DNA of 64,000 bases, taken from Hordeum vulgare subsp. vulgare. Its lineage: Eukaryota > Streptophyta > Magnoliopsida > Poales > Poaceae. The notes under the pieces are model-generated. The model was given only the letters and a program-made list of their open reading frames with translations. It made no database searches and was not told the DNA's origin. How positions within the stretch are numbered: the first letter of the stretch is position 1; each line of letters begins with the position of its first letter. Shown piece by piece: positions 31,951 to 44,590 of this stretch. The DNA is taken from assembly GCF_904849725.1 (NCBI RefSeq), contig NC_058521.1:145046744-145110743 (forward strand). Direction: 5' to 3'. The translations under genes were made by a program, and so were the position numbers.

Positions 31951-34893
31951 TTGAGTCATTTTTCAAATTCCTCAAATCTGAGAACGCATATGACCTCTCC
32001 AAACTCTTTAAACCCATACTATGTTCATAGGTACAAAATGCCAGCTGGTGAATCACTAGGTTCTCATCAACTTAACTCATTTGCAGCATTTCTTGAAGAA
32101 ACTATACATGTGTCATCAGATTCCTCCAGAATACAAATTCCTCCGCAAAAAACCTCAACTGAAGAAAATGAAGGATGACAAAAAACAGAAGGGTAGCAAG
32201 AAGCTAGAACAGAACACTGCCTTTGAAATCCCAGAAGACATCTATGCTGATTACTGCACACCGAATGAAGAAATTCATGGGAAAGAAACAACAGCAAAAT
32301 GCAAAATCAGGCTCTAGAGGATTGAACGTAGATGGGCTCAGGAGTGGAAGAATTACAAGTATGTCACTTCCAAGTATGCCAAGAAGTTTGCTCTCAAACC
32401 TTCTTGCAAAAGACTGCCTTTGGGAGATCAACTAAGTGCCCATCCCTCCAGCATGGTCACAGTTGAAGACTATCCTGAAGAAGAAAAACCAAGTATTTGG
32501 CAAAGCTGAACAAAAAGGCAAAAGAGGTTGTAACAAAGTTCAATGAGGATTCTGCTGTTGCTGCTTCCTCCTCCTCAGCTATTGAGGCTTCTGCTACAGA
32601 ACAACCTCCCAAGAAGACACTAGTGAAGAAAATCTGGTGTCAAGTCAAAACCTTCAACAACATTATCCAAAGAGTAAAATCGTCAGAGAGAAACTACAAC
32701 GGTTGCCAAGTCCTCAACTGCAGCACCGTCTTCACTTCCTCCGCAGCCACAGCCCAGTCAGTATCCAACTTGCACTCTAATTTCCTCAATGTCATCTGCC
32801 TCTGGCTCAGCTCACAAATCTTCAATTGGCATACTGAAGACTAAGATGACTGCTGGGAGAGGAATAAGGCCGAGCCCAAGCAAAGTTGTCCTCAATATTC
32901 CTTTTGCATCATAGGGAAGTGAGGAATATGATGATGAAGCTCTCCAAGCCATAATCAGGAACAAACAAGAAAGGGTTGCACAAGCTACTCGCAACACCAT
33001 TCCCCTCGCACTGGATCCAAAAGTGGTGTTGGACTTCATCGATCTTTGGTAGGAAGATCCAAACACACCCATTGATGATTTGAAGCTTCCACATGGACTC
33101 AGCCACATGGTAACTTCATTCATAAATGAAGCAAAGTGGAAGGATCAGCAAGCCAAACAGGCTCGGACATCAAATGTTAAAAAGGAGAAGTACTTGAAAC
33201 AAAATCCCTTTAACCTGATGCCAGAGAAACTTGTCTCTACTCAAGCTGATCTGAAAACCCTCACTAACAAATACAAGTCTTCATGCAGACCGAAAGAGTG
33301 TCAAAGTGAGGTTTGTGAAGGTCGCAACTGACGCCATTGCTGAATACAACAACATGGTTGTAGCTCCAAAGCAACCAACTAGTCCTCAAGCCAGCTACAC
33401 AATACAGCTCACTTATGAAGATGAAGAACCTGCTCCTCAGAATGTAACCGCTGAAGAATCTGCCAGGCGTGAAACAGCCTATGCAATGCCTGAAGAAAAT
33501 GCTCCTTCACCAATGTCTTCAAAAGTGAAGCAAGTGACACTTCCTTCTGCCTTAGACGTGAAGAAAACAAAAGCTGCTGAGAAGGTAGCCAAGAAGAGAA
33601 AGGCATCAACACCTTCAAAGTTTGCAGAGACAAAACGTATGAAGACTCTGCCTACTTCATCATCGGCTCCAGTTGTTGCAACTCCTCTCAGCGTTGCATC
33701 GTCGTACATGATTGTACCATTTGGTGAAGAACATATCATTCCAGAAAAGGATGAGGAAATGGATGAAAATCCCTCTGCACCATCCACACAAATAGATGAG
33801 GAAATTCAAGATGATCAATTTTCTCAAGTCCCAACACCTCCTTCTCAAAACCCAGAAACAATTGCTGAAGAAAAAGAGGATGATGTGGACAATGGCTACA
33901 CCACACCTGTAATCCATGATGATTTCTGGGAAAAGGCTCATCCAAACTCGCCAATGACTTCTCAAATTCTTCAAACTACTGCATCCCCGTCAGCTACAGA
34001 AATTCTGACTGGTTGTGAAGAAAAGAGCTCACGTGTGAAGTCAGCACCAGACCAAGATTCAGCAGCATTAGCTGATGAAAATGAAAATGAAACTGTTGTA
34101 CCTGAAACCGCACCTGCACCAACGGCACAGCAAATTCCTCACACTGAAGACCAAGTGTGTGAAGAAACTGCCTCAGCACAGAATAAAGATACAACTGATG
34201 CACCACTTGTTGAAAATCCTGAAACCGCAATTGTGGTGGCCAAAATTCCTCAAGCTGATAAAATTCCACATCAAAATCTTCAACCAAAACCTCATCAGAC
34301 ATACTCAGAGAGGCCAAAGTTTCTGAAAGCGGATTTCTATGATGAACATCATTTCTTCACTTGAGAAAATCCATACGACAAGCTTCGTATGAGGCACGAG
34401 AAGTTCTAGACCAGAACACAACTCAATTACTATGCTATTGTGCTTGTGGAAAAGAGAAAGATATTCCATCACACACACATTCCTCATTGTGACATGGAGG
34501 AAATTCCTCGATTTACCCATGTTTTGAGTGTTCTTCACGATGCAGGGCTACTGCCATTCTGCACGGATATCAGTGAATGGAATACAAACATCATTCTTCA
34601 GTTCTATGCCACACTGCACATCTCAGGTGACCCCAAAAACATCAACTCGTGGGTCTTGGACTGGATGACTCAGCACACTCACTTAACAGCTCCAGCCACA
34701 GAATTGCTTCGAGCTCTACCAATATCAATTCCTTCAGATGAAGCAGAAACCTATATGATGAAAAAGAGTTGCCAAATCATCTAATGGAGGCACTCATGAA
34801 GCCTTTAGCTCTGGGCCAACCACCACGGACTAGATTCATGGTGAAGAAATTTAAGTATGTGCCCAGAACAATATACAGGATATTGGCCTATTT
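31951..34893 (+). pseudogene. Env-like third ORF of Copia element B (broken, truncated by LINE 2)
   Basis: This is the same protein as at 1-2229, with more of its N-terminal part visible. N-terminal frames (31951-32480) include PAGESLGSHQLNSFAAFLEE, IPEDIYADYC and ERRWAQEWKNYKYVTSKYAKKFALKP. A Ser/Ala/Pro/Lys-rich middle follows (32497-32850), then a conserved EYDDEALQAIIRNKQERVAQATRNTIPLAL stretch and the part aligning with window start (from 33117). The long frame 33306-34364 is acidic and Pro/Thr-rich, then HTHIPHCDMEEI and FYATLHISGDPKNIN (34460-34660). Numerous stops and shifts occur (near 32317, 32507, 33050, 33300, 34362, 34780). Similarity stops at about 34893. No signal peptide or clear transmembrane segment is visible, so env-like is positional only. 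Confidence 0.78.
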
Positions 34894-36347
34894 CCGCCGC
34901 CAGGAACTTTGAGACACGGTCGAGGGATTGCTTCATGAAGCTCAACTCTTCACTACAGAGGTGAGTGACCACCCGTTTGGCATTGGAATCTATGGATTTG
35001 TGGACTCCTTCTTGAGAGATTCAGCAGTAGGCACCACCTTTGCTATCGATGATGAAGAGTTAGTGGTTTCTTTCGTATCCTGCAATGCATCAAACAACAC
35101 GAGACAAACTACTTACGGTCTAGAACTTTGGATGTTGTACTTGTGCTTCCCATATGACTATATATCAGATAGATCACTACATCAACAAGTCTGTGGTTTT
35201 TTGGGAAATGCCCTCCTCGTATAACCCACGTCAGGACTGTAGGTACGTTTTGCTCAAAGTTAGAGTGATCATATGAGTCTGATCCCCAAGAGTTTTGTAG
35301 TACACCAACTTGGTGGACCAAGAGAATGTTGGACTGTGCAGATTACTATCTTACACAGCAGTGACTAGAATGCTCATCTGCCAGAGGTGCCACCGGCCGG
35401 AGAAAAGCAAGAGCCGCCGGATGGTAACCCTCATCCCATGTTTAGACCCAATTTGATGGCAGGACAAATCTACCTGCAACAGGTCGATAACAGGTTCACG
35501 AAGAAGGCTGCTCCTAATGCACCAATGCAGCCAATAATGCCAACAACAGCAATACCAGTACTGAAGATGTTCAAATCAATGATGCCCAACCCAATGATGG
35601 TTGGGTCGATTGGCTGGAGCCACCTGCACCTCCTGCCCCACCGTCGTCGCTTGCTTTGTTCAACAGTCAAGCATGGTTGAATGCTCAAGGTCTACAAGTG
35701 CAAGATGGTATAGAACCTCCGAATAATACTATTGATAGCCCACGGATGGCATGGAATGATTTAATCACTATGGTTGACAGTTCAAGCTCAAAGAACTCCA
35801 TCCTTGAACTAGATGTTATGGGTCTGCACATGCAAAATGAGCTACACAAATAGTATCTACTCACAGCCACTGAAGACTCTGCCTCTATCTCGGTCAACCT
35901 GCACAATGGTGGGTTCACTCTCATCTTGGCTGCCCAAGGAGATCTTGTTGCTTATATGTTGGTTCATAACCAAGCTCCTGCACAACATCTCAACTCCATT
36001 TTGATAAGGGATCTCAGACCTCTCTTAGCAACCTATGGTCCCTGGTCTGACAAATAGGGGCTGCTATCAGAGAATTTTCTCATAGAGGTTAAAGTTACTC
36101 AAGGAGTGGAGGGCCTGATCTTCAACACTGCAAGGTCCTCTCCTCAAATAACTCGTAGGAACCAGCCAAGTGTCAGTATTTAAGAGATACAGGAGATCAA
36201 TGATGTTTCACATATTACAGCTAATGGTATGTCTTCTAGTGATACACATCATGCTATGGAATCTACACGAACTCTAGCTGATTCACAGTTGGAACATCTG
36301 GCACACAACATACTGCAAGCAACCACCTTGGATAGCAACAACAGACC
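34894..36347 (+). pseudogene. LINE 2 ORF1 fragment
   Basis: Homology to LINE 1 ORF1 begins just before VEGLLHEAQLFTTEVSDHPFGIGIYG (frame 34928-35224, aligned with LINE 1 3860-4080). It continues via YLCFPYDY to a Pro-rich linker (35387-35680) and LFNSQAWLNAQGLQVQDG (35650-35710). The three zinc knuckles of LINE 1 lie upstream of the truncation and are absent. Many stops occur (35224, 35680, 35853, 36056, 36181). It is cut at 36347 by a solo LTR. Confidence 0.75.
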
Positions 36348-39300
36348 TCTAACATCCCAAATTTTGGAATGTTAAAAATAATTATTAGATTGGTCGTTTG
36401 TTTGCTTGAGTGATTGAAACTTGAGTGAAGTTTGAAACTTTTAAAGAACTTTTGAATGAGAGGGAATAAAATGACTTTCCCCTTTTCCTGTGAATTCAAA
36501 TTCATCCATTTAAAATCAATGAGAGAAGATGACATGACTTCTTCAACTATAAAGAATTTGAATGAAGGTGGCATTTGAATTTCTTTGGATTTTTGTATTG
36601 CAATTCTATTTTTCTCCACTCAAGAAATGCCGGGAATAAATCCTTGCCAAGCAAGAAAGAGAGAAGGAACATGACCCTGCAAAACCAGGGACATTCATTG
36701 AAATATTATTGAGCCAAGAAAACCAAAATTTAATTGAGAAAATATTTGCAAAATGAAATATAGCATTTTGGGAATTTTCTGAAAAATACATTTTTTTTAA
36801 GTTTTTATTTTGGTCGTGGAAAAATGTCCATCATTTAGATTTTATTTTCCTGATAATTTTAGTATATAGAAACTCTATATTTCTAATTTATTTGGTTTCC
36901 CTTTTATCGTTTACTTCCCGGTTTTTGAAAATAGGGAAAGATATATCGTTTATTAGGAAACCTTGAGCTGGACCATTAAGGACTTTCCAACTTGGCCCAA
37001 CCGGCATCATCTCCTACCTCCCGTCACTTTCCCATGTAGAGAAGCTTTCCATGGCAATGGAGACAGGAATCTCCAGTTGCTCGATCTACCTCTCCTTTCC
37101 ATCCCGACGCCTCCCGACCCCCCTATAAGAGAGCCCCGACTCCCCTCGTCTCATTTTCCCCCTGACCACGACCTCTCCCTGCCCGCAGCCACCTCACCAT
37201 CACCCTCCACTTCCCTGCCTCACCGAGCTCTACAGGAGTTTCCCCATCGCCCAAGCTCCCTGCCGAGCCCTCCCCTGGTACTCCACGTCGCCCCCTACAC
37301 CAACCTGCAGCACCCCATCGCCCTCCCCCCTCGCTGAAGCAGCCCCACCTCGCCGGCCAACCTTCCACCCACGGTGAGCTTCAAAAAAATCCCGTCACAG
37401 TTTTTTTCCAGAAAAAAGTGCAATCTTAGAAAATTCATATCTATTAGTCTATAACTCCGAATTAGTTGATTCTTTTTGCGTTAGATCACAAATTTCTTGT
37501 AGTTTCCGAAAATATATAATTTGTCTATGTTTGGAATTATAATATTTGAATTAGACCAGATTTCGTTTAAACCTTGTTTTGCTTATTCTCGGAGTTTAAA
37601 ATAGATTTTAATTTAATTCTTTTTGCTGCTGTTTCCTAGTGATCATATCTTTCCGTAGTTTAAGTTTAATTTTTTTTTAAATAATTTTACTTGGGGTTTT
37701 TACCAAAACAGATTCTGTTTTAGTTCTTTTAGGATTATGGCTATTTCTTTTTCTATAATTGTTTTTAAATTATTTTCTTTTATATTTCAGAAAGTTTATA
37801 TTTTGTTTCTGTTAGTTAACAGTAGGTTTTCAACAAATTTTTATTTTTATTTTTATTTGTTATCATGAAATCAATTATAGTTCTCTAATAACTTGCAATT
37901 GGTTTCTCTACTGTTTCAACTCCCATTTGTAAATACTTTCAAAATAGTTTTATGTAAAATACTTCATTTTATATTGGTTAAATTTATATCTTAGTTCTCT
38001 GTTATTTAATGTTTTATTTTCAGTTAGAGCAAAAAAAACTATTTAGTGTTTGATGTAGTAGAAGACTCCTAGTTTTAGTTGAAGTTTCTTTCGGATTCTT
38101 ATTCGCTCTCTCTTTTGTTTTGATTGCTAGAATGATTGCTAGTATGAGTGCTTACGTGAATGATATGGTTGTTATATAGATTTCATCGGAACAAGTAGTC
38201 TATCAAGTTATTCCTCGAGAACGAAAATTCTTCTTCGTGAACATCACCAGGCAAGTCATTTGATCATGTATCACCTATGTTTTATGCATCGTAGTTCTAC
38301 CATCCTATGCCCAATTGCATGCTGAGTAGGTACTTGGAAATTATGGTTACATATTGTAGTATCATGTGGTAGGCACCCAACAACCCCGTTACTTGGCCCG
38401 GGACGACAAATTTCATATTGCTATGCTTGAGTAGACGGGATTCTGGTTGAGAGTTTATTATGAGTGATGCGAGAATAATTTAATAACCAAGACCGGTTAA
38501 GTCAAGACTTTTCAAGACCTCGTGATGCAATGCTACTCTGGGTGAAGGACGGTTGATCGGCTCCCTGAAGAAACCAGTGGATGACCCGGGATTGTTGAGA
38601 CGTGCCATGACATCTTGCGGAAATCTTCACCCAGGCTCAAAGAGATGGGCGGAGGCTTCAAGACCCAAGGCTTACCTGCACAGCCACAAGTCATTATGAG
38701 CTCTGGCTTGGTTGGACAATGCGGCGACTCTGGAAGGCGGTGCTAGCAGATGTAGAAGAACGGTAGGATTGGATGGGCACCGACAGGGATTCAGAGGGAC
38801 CCGTTGAAAGACCATGTTTTGATCATCCAGTCTTCAAACACCCTGAAGTTTGAGGACATACTCGGAGGCGATCAAATCTTGTGGGGAACGTGTGCAAAAC
38901 TCTGCAGAGTACTCAAACCTAATCGATTAGCCGTGTCCACGGTCATGGACAACTTGAGCCAAAGGAACTGAAGTTATCTGGAATTCTCAACACCATTATT
39001 TATATTTCGATGTGGGTAATATTGATAACTTGGGTATGAGAACTGGTTGGCGGAACCATCTCATTAACAACCAACTATGTAGTAATATTTTGCTTTTAGC
39101 CCCTCTCTTGATGTAGGAGAAAACTTTGCTTTTCGCTAAAAACTTACAGCCCCACCTACCATATATGCATATAGTATAGATGATATTTTACCCCTCTCTT
39201 TTGTGACTTGTCGGCATATTCAATATGCTGACCTACACCGGTGCAACCTCTTATGTTGCAGGTATTTTCCTCGACGAGTAAGAGAACAATTCAGGGTTAC

Positions 39301-39509
39301 GTTCTGCACTCAACTTGCCGTTGGTGTTTATTGGGACACCACTCCCTTGACTGTTTCCGCTGAGATATTTAAGGAATATATCAGTTTTACGCTATTTACA
39401 TGTGATTGCACTTTGATATATACACTGATGTACTGTGTGTGCCAGCATACTGATCCATGGATGGCACGGATACACAGAGGCTTGACTCGTTTTGAGTCGG
39501 GTCGCTACA
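36348..39509 (+). repeat. Solo 3.2-kb LTR (same family as 51474-61116)
   Basis: This is a 3162-bp LTR flanked by the perfect 5-bp duplication AGACC (36343-36347 and 39510-39514). It starts TCTAACATCCC (TG mutated to TC) and ends GGGTCGCTACA. It has the same internal order as the paired LTRs: CCCTATAAGA (about 37121), a GC-rich Pro-codon stretch, GGTGAG at 37373, a T-rich 1.9 kb, and TTGCAG at 39256-39261. More differences from the paired LTRs suggest it is older. Open frames inside it (36963-37337 and others) are not supported genes. Confidence 0.95.
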
Positions 39510-39875
39510 AGACCCAACATCTCAAAGCAGCAGTAGCAGAATGTGAATGCACCCGCTGAATCAGAGGTTATCCTCCCTGCTAGAAGAGGCAAAATACAAG
39601 TACCACTGGACACCACCAATGTTCATAGCAGAAATAGGTCCAACAAATAAGATCGATTCAGAGTCCCTTAGCCAAATCATACTAAGTAGTATAAATCCAA
39701 AGGGAAAGATCGTGTGATTCCATATGCGCCGAGATCATCATCAAATACTTCTGCAGCTGTAACTACACCCCCCAACACCCATACTAGTCATGCATGCATT
39801 TGGCACTCATCTTTGTGCAGTCCTGGCTAAGGAACTATCCATGAAGGCAATGCTGGCACCGAAAGATGCAGGCCC
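39510..39875 (+). pseudogene. LINE 2 ORF1 remainder between two insertions
   Basis: This short part of ORF1 continues directly from 36347. It contains a basic motif resembling RSNRSNKYD of LINE 1 (about 39615-39650; here SRNRSNKYD). It has several stops. It is cut at 39876 by the Athila-type element. Confidence 0.65.
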
Positions 39876-41252
39876 TGATACGTCTCCAACGTATCTATAA
39901 TTTTTGATGGTTATTATCTTGTCAAACTTTGGATGTTTTGCATGCCTTTTATATATTTTTTGCGTCTAACTTATTGACTCAGTGCCAAGTGCGAGTTCCT
40001 GTTTTTCCATGTTTTTGACCCCTTTCAGAGGAGATTCTGAAACGAAGTCCAAACGGAAGAAAATCCCCGAAAAGATTTTTTTTCGTAAAAATCAGGAGAT
40101 CATCGAAATCACTTTTCCGCCACCGCAAGCTTCTGTCTCCGCAAGATCCCATCTGGGGCACGTTCTGGTGCCCTGCCGGAGGGGGGATTCGGACACGGAG
40201 GGCTTCTTCATCAATACCATGACCTCTCTGATGATGCGTGAGTAGTTCACCATAGACTTACGGTTCCATAGCTAGTAACTAGATGGCTTCTTCTCTCTCT
40301 TGGATCTTCAATACAAAGTTCTCCATGATCTTCATGGAGATCTACCCGATGTAATCTTCTTTTGCGGTGTGTTTGTCGAGATCCGATGAATTGTGGATTT
40401 ATGATCAGATTATCTATGAATCTTATTTGAGTTTCTTCTGATCTCTCTTATGCATGATTTCATATCCTTGTAATTCTCTTCGAGTTGTGGGTTTTGTCTG
40501 GCCAACTAGATCTATGATTCTTGCAATGGGAGAAGTGCTTGGTTTTGGGTTCATACCGTGCGGTGACCTCACCCAGTGACAGAAGGGGTAGCGAGGCACG
40601 CATCGTGTTGTTGCCATCAAGGGTAAAAAGATGGGGTTTTCATCATTGGTTTGAGATTATCCCTCTACATCATGTCATCTTGCTTAAGGCGTTACTCTGT
40701 TCATCATGAAATCAATACACTAGATGCATGCTAGATAGCAGTCGATGTGTGGAGTAATAGTAGTAGATGCAGAAAGTATCAGTCTACTTGTCTCGGACAT
40801 GATGCCTATATGTATGATCATTGCCTTAGATATCGTCATGACGCTGTGCGGTTCTATCAATTGCTCGACAGTAATTTGTTCACCCACCGTGATATTTGCT
40901 ATTTTGAGAGAAGCCTCTAGTGAACACTATGGCCCCGGGTCTACTCCACACCATATTTTCAGCCTTACACTTTTTACTTCGTTGCACTTTCCTCCTTCAG
41001 ATCTCACTTTGCAAACAATCTTGAAGGGATTGACAACCCCTTTGAATCGTTGGGTGCAAGCTTGTTTGTGTTTGCGCAGGTAATCTGGACTTGACAAGAC
41101 CCTCCTTCTGGATCGATACCTTGGTTCTCAAACTGAGGGAAATACTTACTGCTCATGTGCTGCATCACCCTTTCCTCTTGAAGGGAAAAACCAACGCAGC
41201 CCATTCTCCGTCAACGTGTCAATTTTTGGCGCTCTTGTTTGAGAAGTAGCAA
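39876..41252 (+). repeat. 5' LTR of the Athila-type element
   Basis: About 1.38 kb, starting TGATACGTCTCCAACG and colinear with the 3' LTR. The end is set by comparison with the 3' LTR at ...GAGAAGTAGCA; the last base is uncertain by one or two. Confidence 0.92.
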
Positions 41253-41261
41253 AATAATTTC

Positions 41262-41280
41262 TGGTGCCGTTGCCGGGGAG
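41262..41280 (+). other. Primer-binding site of the Athila-type element
   Basis: TGGTGCCGTTGCCGGGGAG begins 9 bp after the LTR. It resembles the Athila tRNA-Asp-type primer site TGGCGCCGTTGCCGGGGA. Confidence 0.85.
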
Positions 41281-41485
41281 GAAGATCAAGTCAAGAACTC
41301 ATCCAAGTAGGTGTCGCAAACTCATCCCTTGCATTTACTTTGTTTGCCAGTTGCCTCTCATTTTCCTCTCCCCCACTCCACTAATTTGCCTTTTTCGTTT
41401 GCCTTTTTTGTTCGCCTTTTCGTTCGCCCTTTTTTCTTGCCTGCTCTTTGTTTGCTTGTGTGCCTGCTTGCTTGCTGAAGTCACC

Positions 41486-42874
41486 ATGAACGAAAACACC
41501 AAACTTTGTGACTTCTCGAATACTAATAATAATGATTTTATTAGTACTCCGATTGCTCCCACCACTAGTGCGGAGTCATACGAAATCAATGCCGCTTTGT
41601 CGAATCTTGTTACGAAAGAGTAATTCTCTGGCCTTCCTAGTGAAGATGTCGCATCCCATCTCAATACCTTCATTGAGCTTTGTGATATGCAAAATAAGAA
41701 ATATGTGGATAATGACGTGATTAAATTGAAGCTTTTTCCTTTCTCGTTGCGAGATCGCGCAAAAACTTGGTTTTCTTCTTTGCCCAAAAATAGTATCGAT
41801 TCTTGGGATAAGTGCAAAGATGCTTATATATCCAAGTATTTTCCGCCGGCTAAGATCATCTCTCTTCGGAATAATATCATGAATTTCAAGCAACTTGATC
41901 ATGAACATGTTGCACAAGCTTGGGAGAGAATGAAATTAATGATTAGAAATTGTCCCGCTCATGGCTTGAGCCTTTGGATGATTATTCAAATCTTTTACAC
42001 TCGCTTGAATTTCGCTTCTAGAAATATCTTGGACTCTCCCTCAGGTGGAACGTTCATGGAAATCACGTTAGGAGAAGCCACAAAGCTCTTAGACAACATC
42101 ATGACGAACTACTCTCAGTGGCACACTGAAAGGTCACCTACTAGTAAGAAGGTACATGCTATAGAGGAAATTAACTCGTTGAGTGCTAAAATGGACGAGT
42201 TCATGAATTTGGTTGCTAGTAGAAGTGCTCCTTTGGATCCTAATGATATTCCTTTGTCTTCTTTGATTGAGAGTAGCAACGCTAGCTTGGACATTAATTT
42301 TGTTGGTAGTAATAACTTTGGCAACAACAATGCTTTTAGAGGAAACTATGTTCCTAGGCCTTTTCCTGGTAACTCCTCTAATAACTTTGGCAACTCCTAC
42401 AACAATACCCATGGAAATTACAATAGATTACCCTCTGATCTAGAGAGTAATATCAAAGAGTTCATCAACTCTCAAAATATTTTCAATGCGTCCATAGAGG
42501 AAAAGCTACTCAAAATTGAGGATTTGGCTAAGAGCGTTGATAGAATGTCTAGTGATGTTGATGCTTTGAAAGTTAGATGTGCTCCTCCTAAAATCAACAT
42601 TGATGAAACTTTGAAAGCTATGCGTGTTTCCATGATTAAGAGCCAAGAAAGAACCGCCAAAATTCGCGCTAGACATGAATGGCTTAAAAAGGCGTGTTCT
42701 CGTGATGAGAATCACGAAGATCTTAAAGTGCTTGGTGTGACTCCCATTGAATCTTTGTTTTCTTGTGTCAAACCTAATGATTATGGGACTGGATATGAAT
42801 CCACTTTGGTTGAAAAGTGCCCCATGATTCAGAGTCCATCTATCTTGATGCTAAAAGCATTGAAAGTGGAGTAG
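41486..42874 (+). pseudogene. Gag of the Athila-type element (one stop)
   Basis: This is the capsid precursor. ATG at 41486 (MNENTKLCDFSNTNNN) opens a frame with a TAA at 41621-41623, then continues through the gag core: FSGLPSEDVASHLNTFIELC, LKLFPFSLRDRAKTWFSSLP, WDKCKDAYISKYFPPAK and FKQLDHEHVAQAWERMKLM. It is followed by a Ser/Asn-rich middle (GNNNAFRGNYVPRPF) and a basic helical region. The protein runs into protease through a frameshift at about 42820, and the gag frame closes at 42874. The remaining frame is otherwise well kept. Confidence 0.9.
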
Positions 42875-43554
42875 AATATGTTAAAACTTTGAGTAGTAAT
42901 GAAATTACTACCGTGGATTTCAAGGAATTCAATTATGATAGTTGCTCCTTAATTGAATGCATTTCTTTGATGCAATCCATGTTAAACTCTCCACACGCTT
43001 ATAGCCAAAACAAGGCCTTTACCGATCATATCGTCGAAGCTATGATAAAATCTCTTGAAGAGAAACTTGAATTGGAAGTCTCTATCCCTAGAAAGCTTTA
43101 TGATGAGTGGGAACCTACCATCAAAATCAAAAACTATGAGTGCAATGCTTTGTGTGATTTGGGTGCTAGTGTTTCTGTGATTCCAAAGTCTTTATGTGAT
43201 GTTCTGGGTTTTAATGAAATTGAAGAGTGTTCTCTTAATTTGCATCTTGCTGATTCTACTGTCAAGAAACCCATGGGAAGGATCAATGATGTTCTTATAA
43301 TTGCAAATAGGAATTATGTACCCGTGGATTTCATTGTGCTTGACATTGATTGCAATCCTACTTGCCCTATTATTCTTGGTAGACCTTTCGTAAGGACTAT
43401 AGGTGCTATCATCGATATGAAGGAAGGGAATATTAGATTTCAATTTCCTTTAAGGAAGGGCATGGAACACTTTCCTATAAATAAAATAAGATTTCCTTAT
43501 GAATCCATGATGAGGGCCACTTATGGTTTGAGCACCAAAGACGACGATACGTGA
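42817..43554 (+). pseudogene. Aspartic protease of the Athila-type element
   Basis: This is a retropepsin domain fused to the gag C-terminus after a frameshift. The active site reads CNALCDLGASVSVIPKSLCDVLGF (about 43141-43212; D-L-G-A-S is normal in Athila). The second half has VDFIVLDID..CPIILGRPFVRT (about 43324-43397). The frame ends TKDDDT at 43552-43554, after which no RT is found. The ATG at 42817 arises within the gag overlap and is not an independent start. Confidence 0.88.
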
Positions 43555-44207
43555 TTCTATCGCTTTTATGCCTAGCTAAGGGCGTTAAACAATAGCGCTT
43601 GTTGGGAGGCAACCCAATGAATTTATCTTTTTTCTTTCTGTTTTGTTGCATCCACACCATCACAATTCTGTTTTAATTGTGTTTTTTGTGTTTCTTTTTG
43701 TGTTTGAGCCAAGCAAAACCTTTATGACTAGTCTTGGTAATGGTTGTTTGATCCTGCTGGAAAAAGACAGAAACTTTGCGCTCACGAGATGATTTTTCAT
43801 TTTTATTCAGAAAGAGATTTTGAGTTGATTCGTTTTGTTTCTGGTTTATATGCTTTTTGCCCAGGCCATAGTAAGTTTTCAGATTTTTTTGAGGTACCAA
43901 AAGTATACGAAGTATACATATTGCTACAGACTGGTCTGTTTTTGACAGATTCTGTTTTTGTTGAGTTGGTTGCTTGTTTTGATGAAACTAGGGTTAGTAT
44001 CGGGGGGTACTAGCCATGGAAAAGTGAGAATACAGTAGCCCAACACCAATATAGATGGAATTCAAGTTTGCTACTATACCAAAAGAAGTGGTAGTTTGTT
44101 TTCTTGTACTAATGTTATCACGAGTTTCTGTTTAAGTTTTGTGTTGTGAAGTTTTTAAGTTTTGGGTGATGTTCTCATGGACAAAGAGATAAGGAGTGGA
44201 AAGAGAT

Positions 44208-44294
44208 CAAGCTTGGGGGTGCCCAAGGCATCCCAAGCCAAATTCAAGGACACCAAAAAGCCTAAGCTTGGGGATGCCCCGAGAAGGCATCCCC
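44208..44294. repeat. Two polypurine-linked hairpins in the Athila-type 3' region
   Basis: CAAGCTTGGGGGTGCCCAAGGCATCCC (44210 on) forms a short stem, and GGGGATGCC/GGCATCCCC (44270-44278 with 44286-44294) is a perfect 9-bp stem with a 7-nt loop. Both start in AGCTTGGGG, the same word as the polypurine tract before the 3' LTR. Confidence 0.8.
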
Positions 44295-44480
44295 TCTTTC
44301 ATCTTCAATCCATCGGTAACATTACTTGGAGCTATATTTTTATTCACCACATGATATGTGTTTTTCTTGGAGCGTCTTGTATCATAGGAGTCTTTTCTTT
44401 TTGTTGTGTCACAATCATCCTTGCTGCACACCTTTTTGAGAGAGAGATACATGCACTCATCGTGATTTTGCTAGAATTCT

Positions 44481-44590
44481 CATAGTGCTTCACTTATATC
44501 TTTTGAGCTACATACTTTTGCTCATAGTGCTTCACTTATATCTTTTGAGCTAGATATTTTTGCTCTAGTGCTTCACTTATATCTTTTAGA
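44481..44590 (+). repeat. 42-bp tandem repeat, about 2.6 copies
   Basis: CATAGTGCTTCACTTATATC starts at 44481 and 44523, with a third, slightly shortened copy from about 44564 (CTAGTGCTTCACTTATATC). Confidence 0.9.

Larger units (their letters stand above)
23450..34893 (+). mobile_element. SIRE/Maximus-like Copia element B, 5' LTR to env-like ORF
   Basis: LTR, gag, protease, integrase, RT, RNase H, a promoter-like spacer and an env-like ORF lie in Copia order. The element ends abruptly inside the env-like ORF at about 34893, where LINE 2 sequence begins. The rest of the env-like ORF and the 3' LTR are not found in the window. All coding parts carry disabling changes. No TGGTATCAGAGC-type primer-binding site is seen after the LTR. 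Confidence 0.87.

Noticed and set aside
40745..41083. 112-codon ORF in the Athila-type LTR (also at 47155-47505)
   Set aside because: It lies wholly in LTR sequence, is present in both LTRs by descent, and has no motif.
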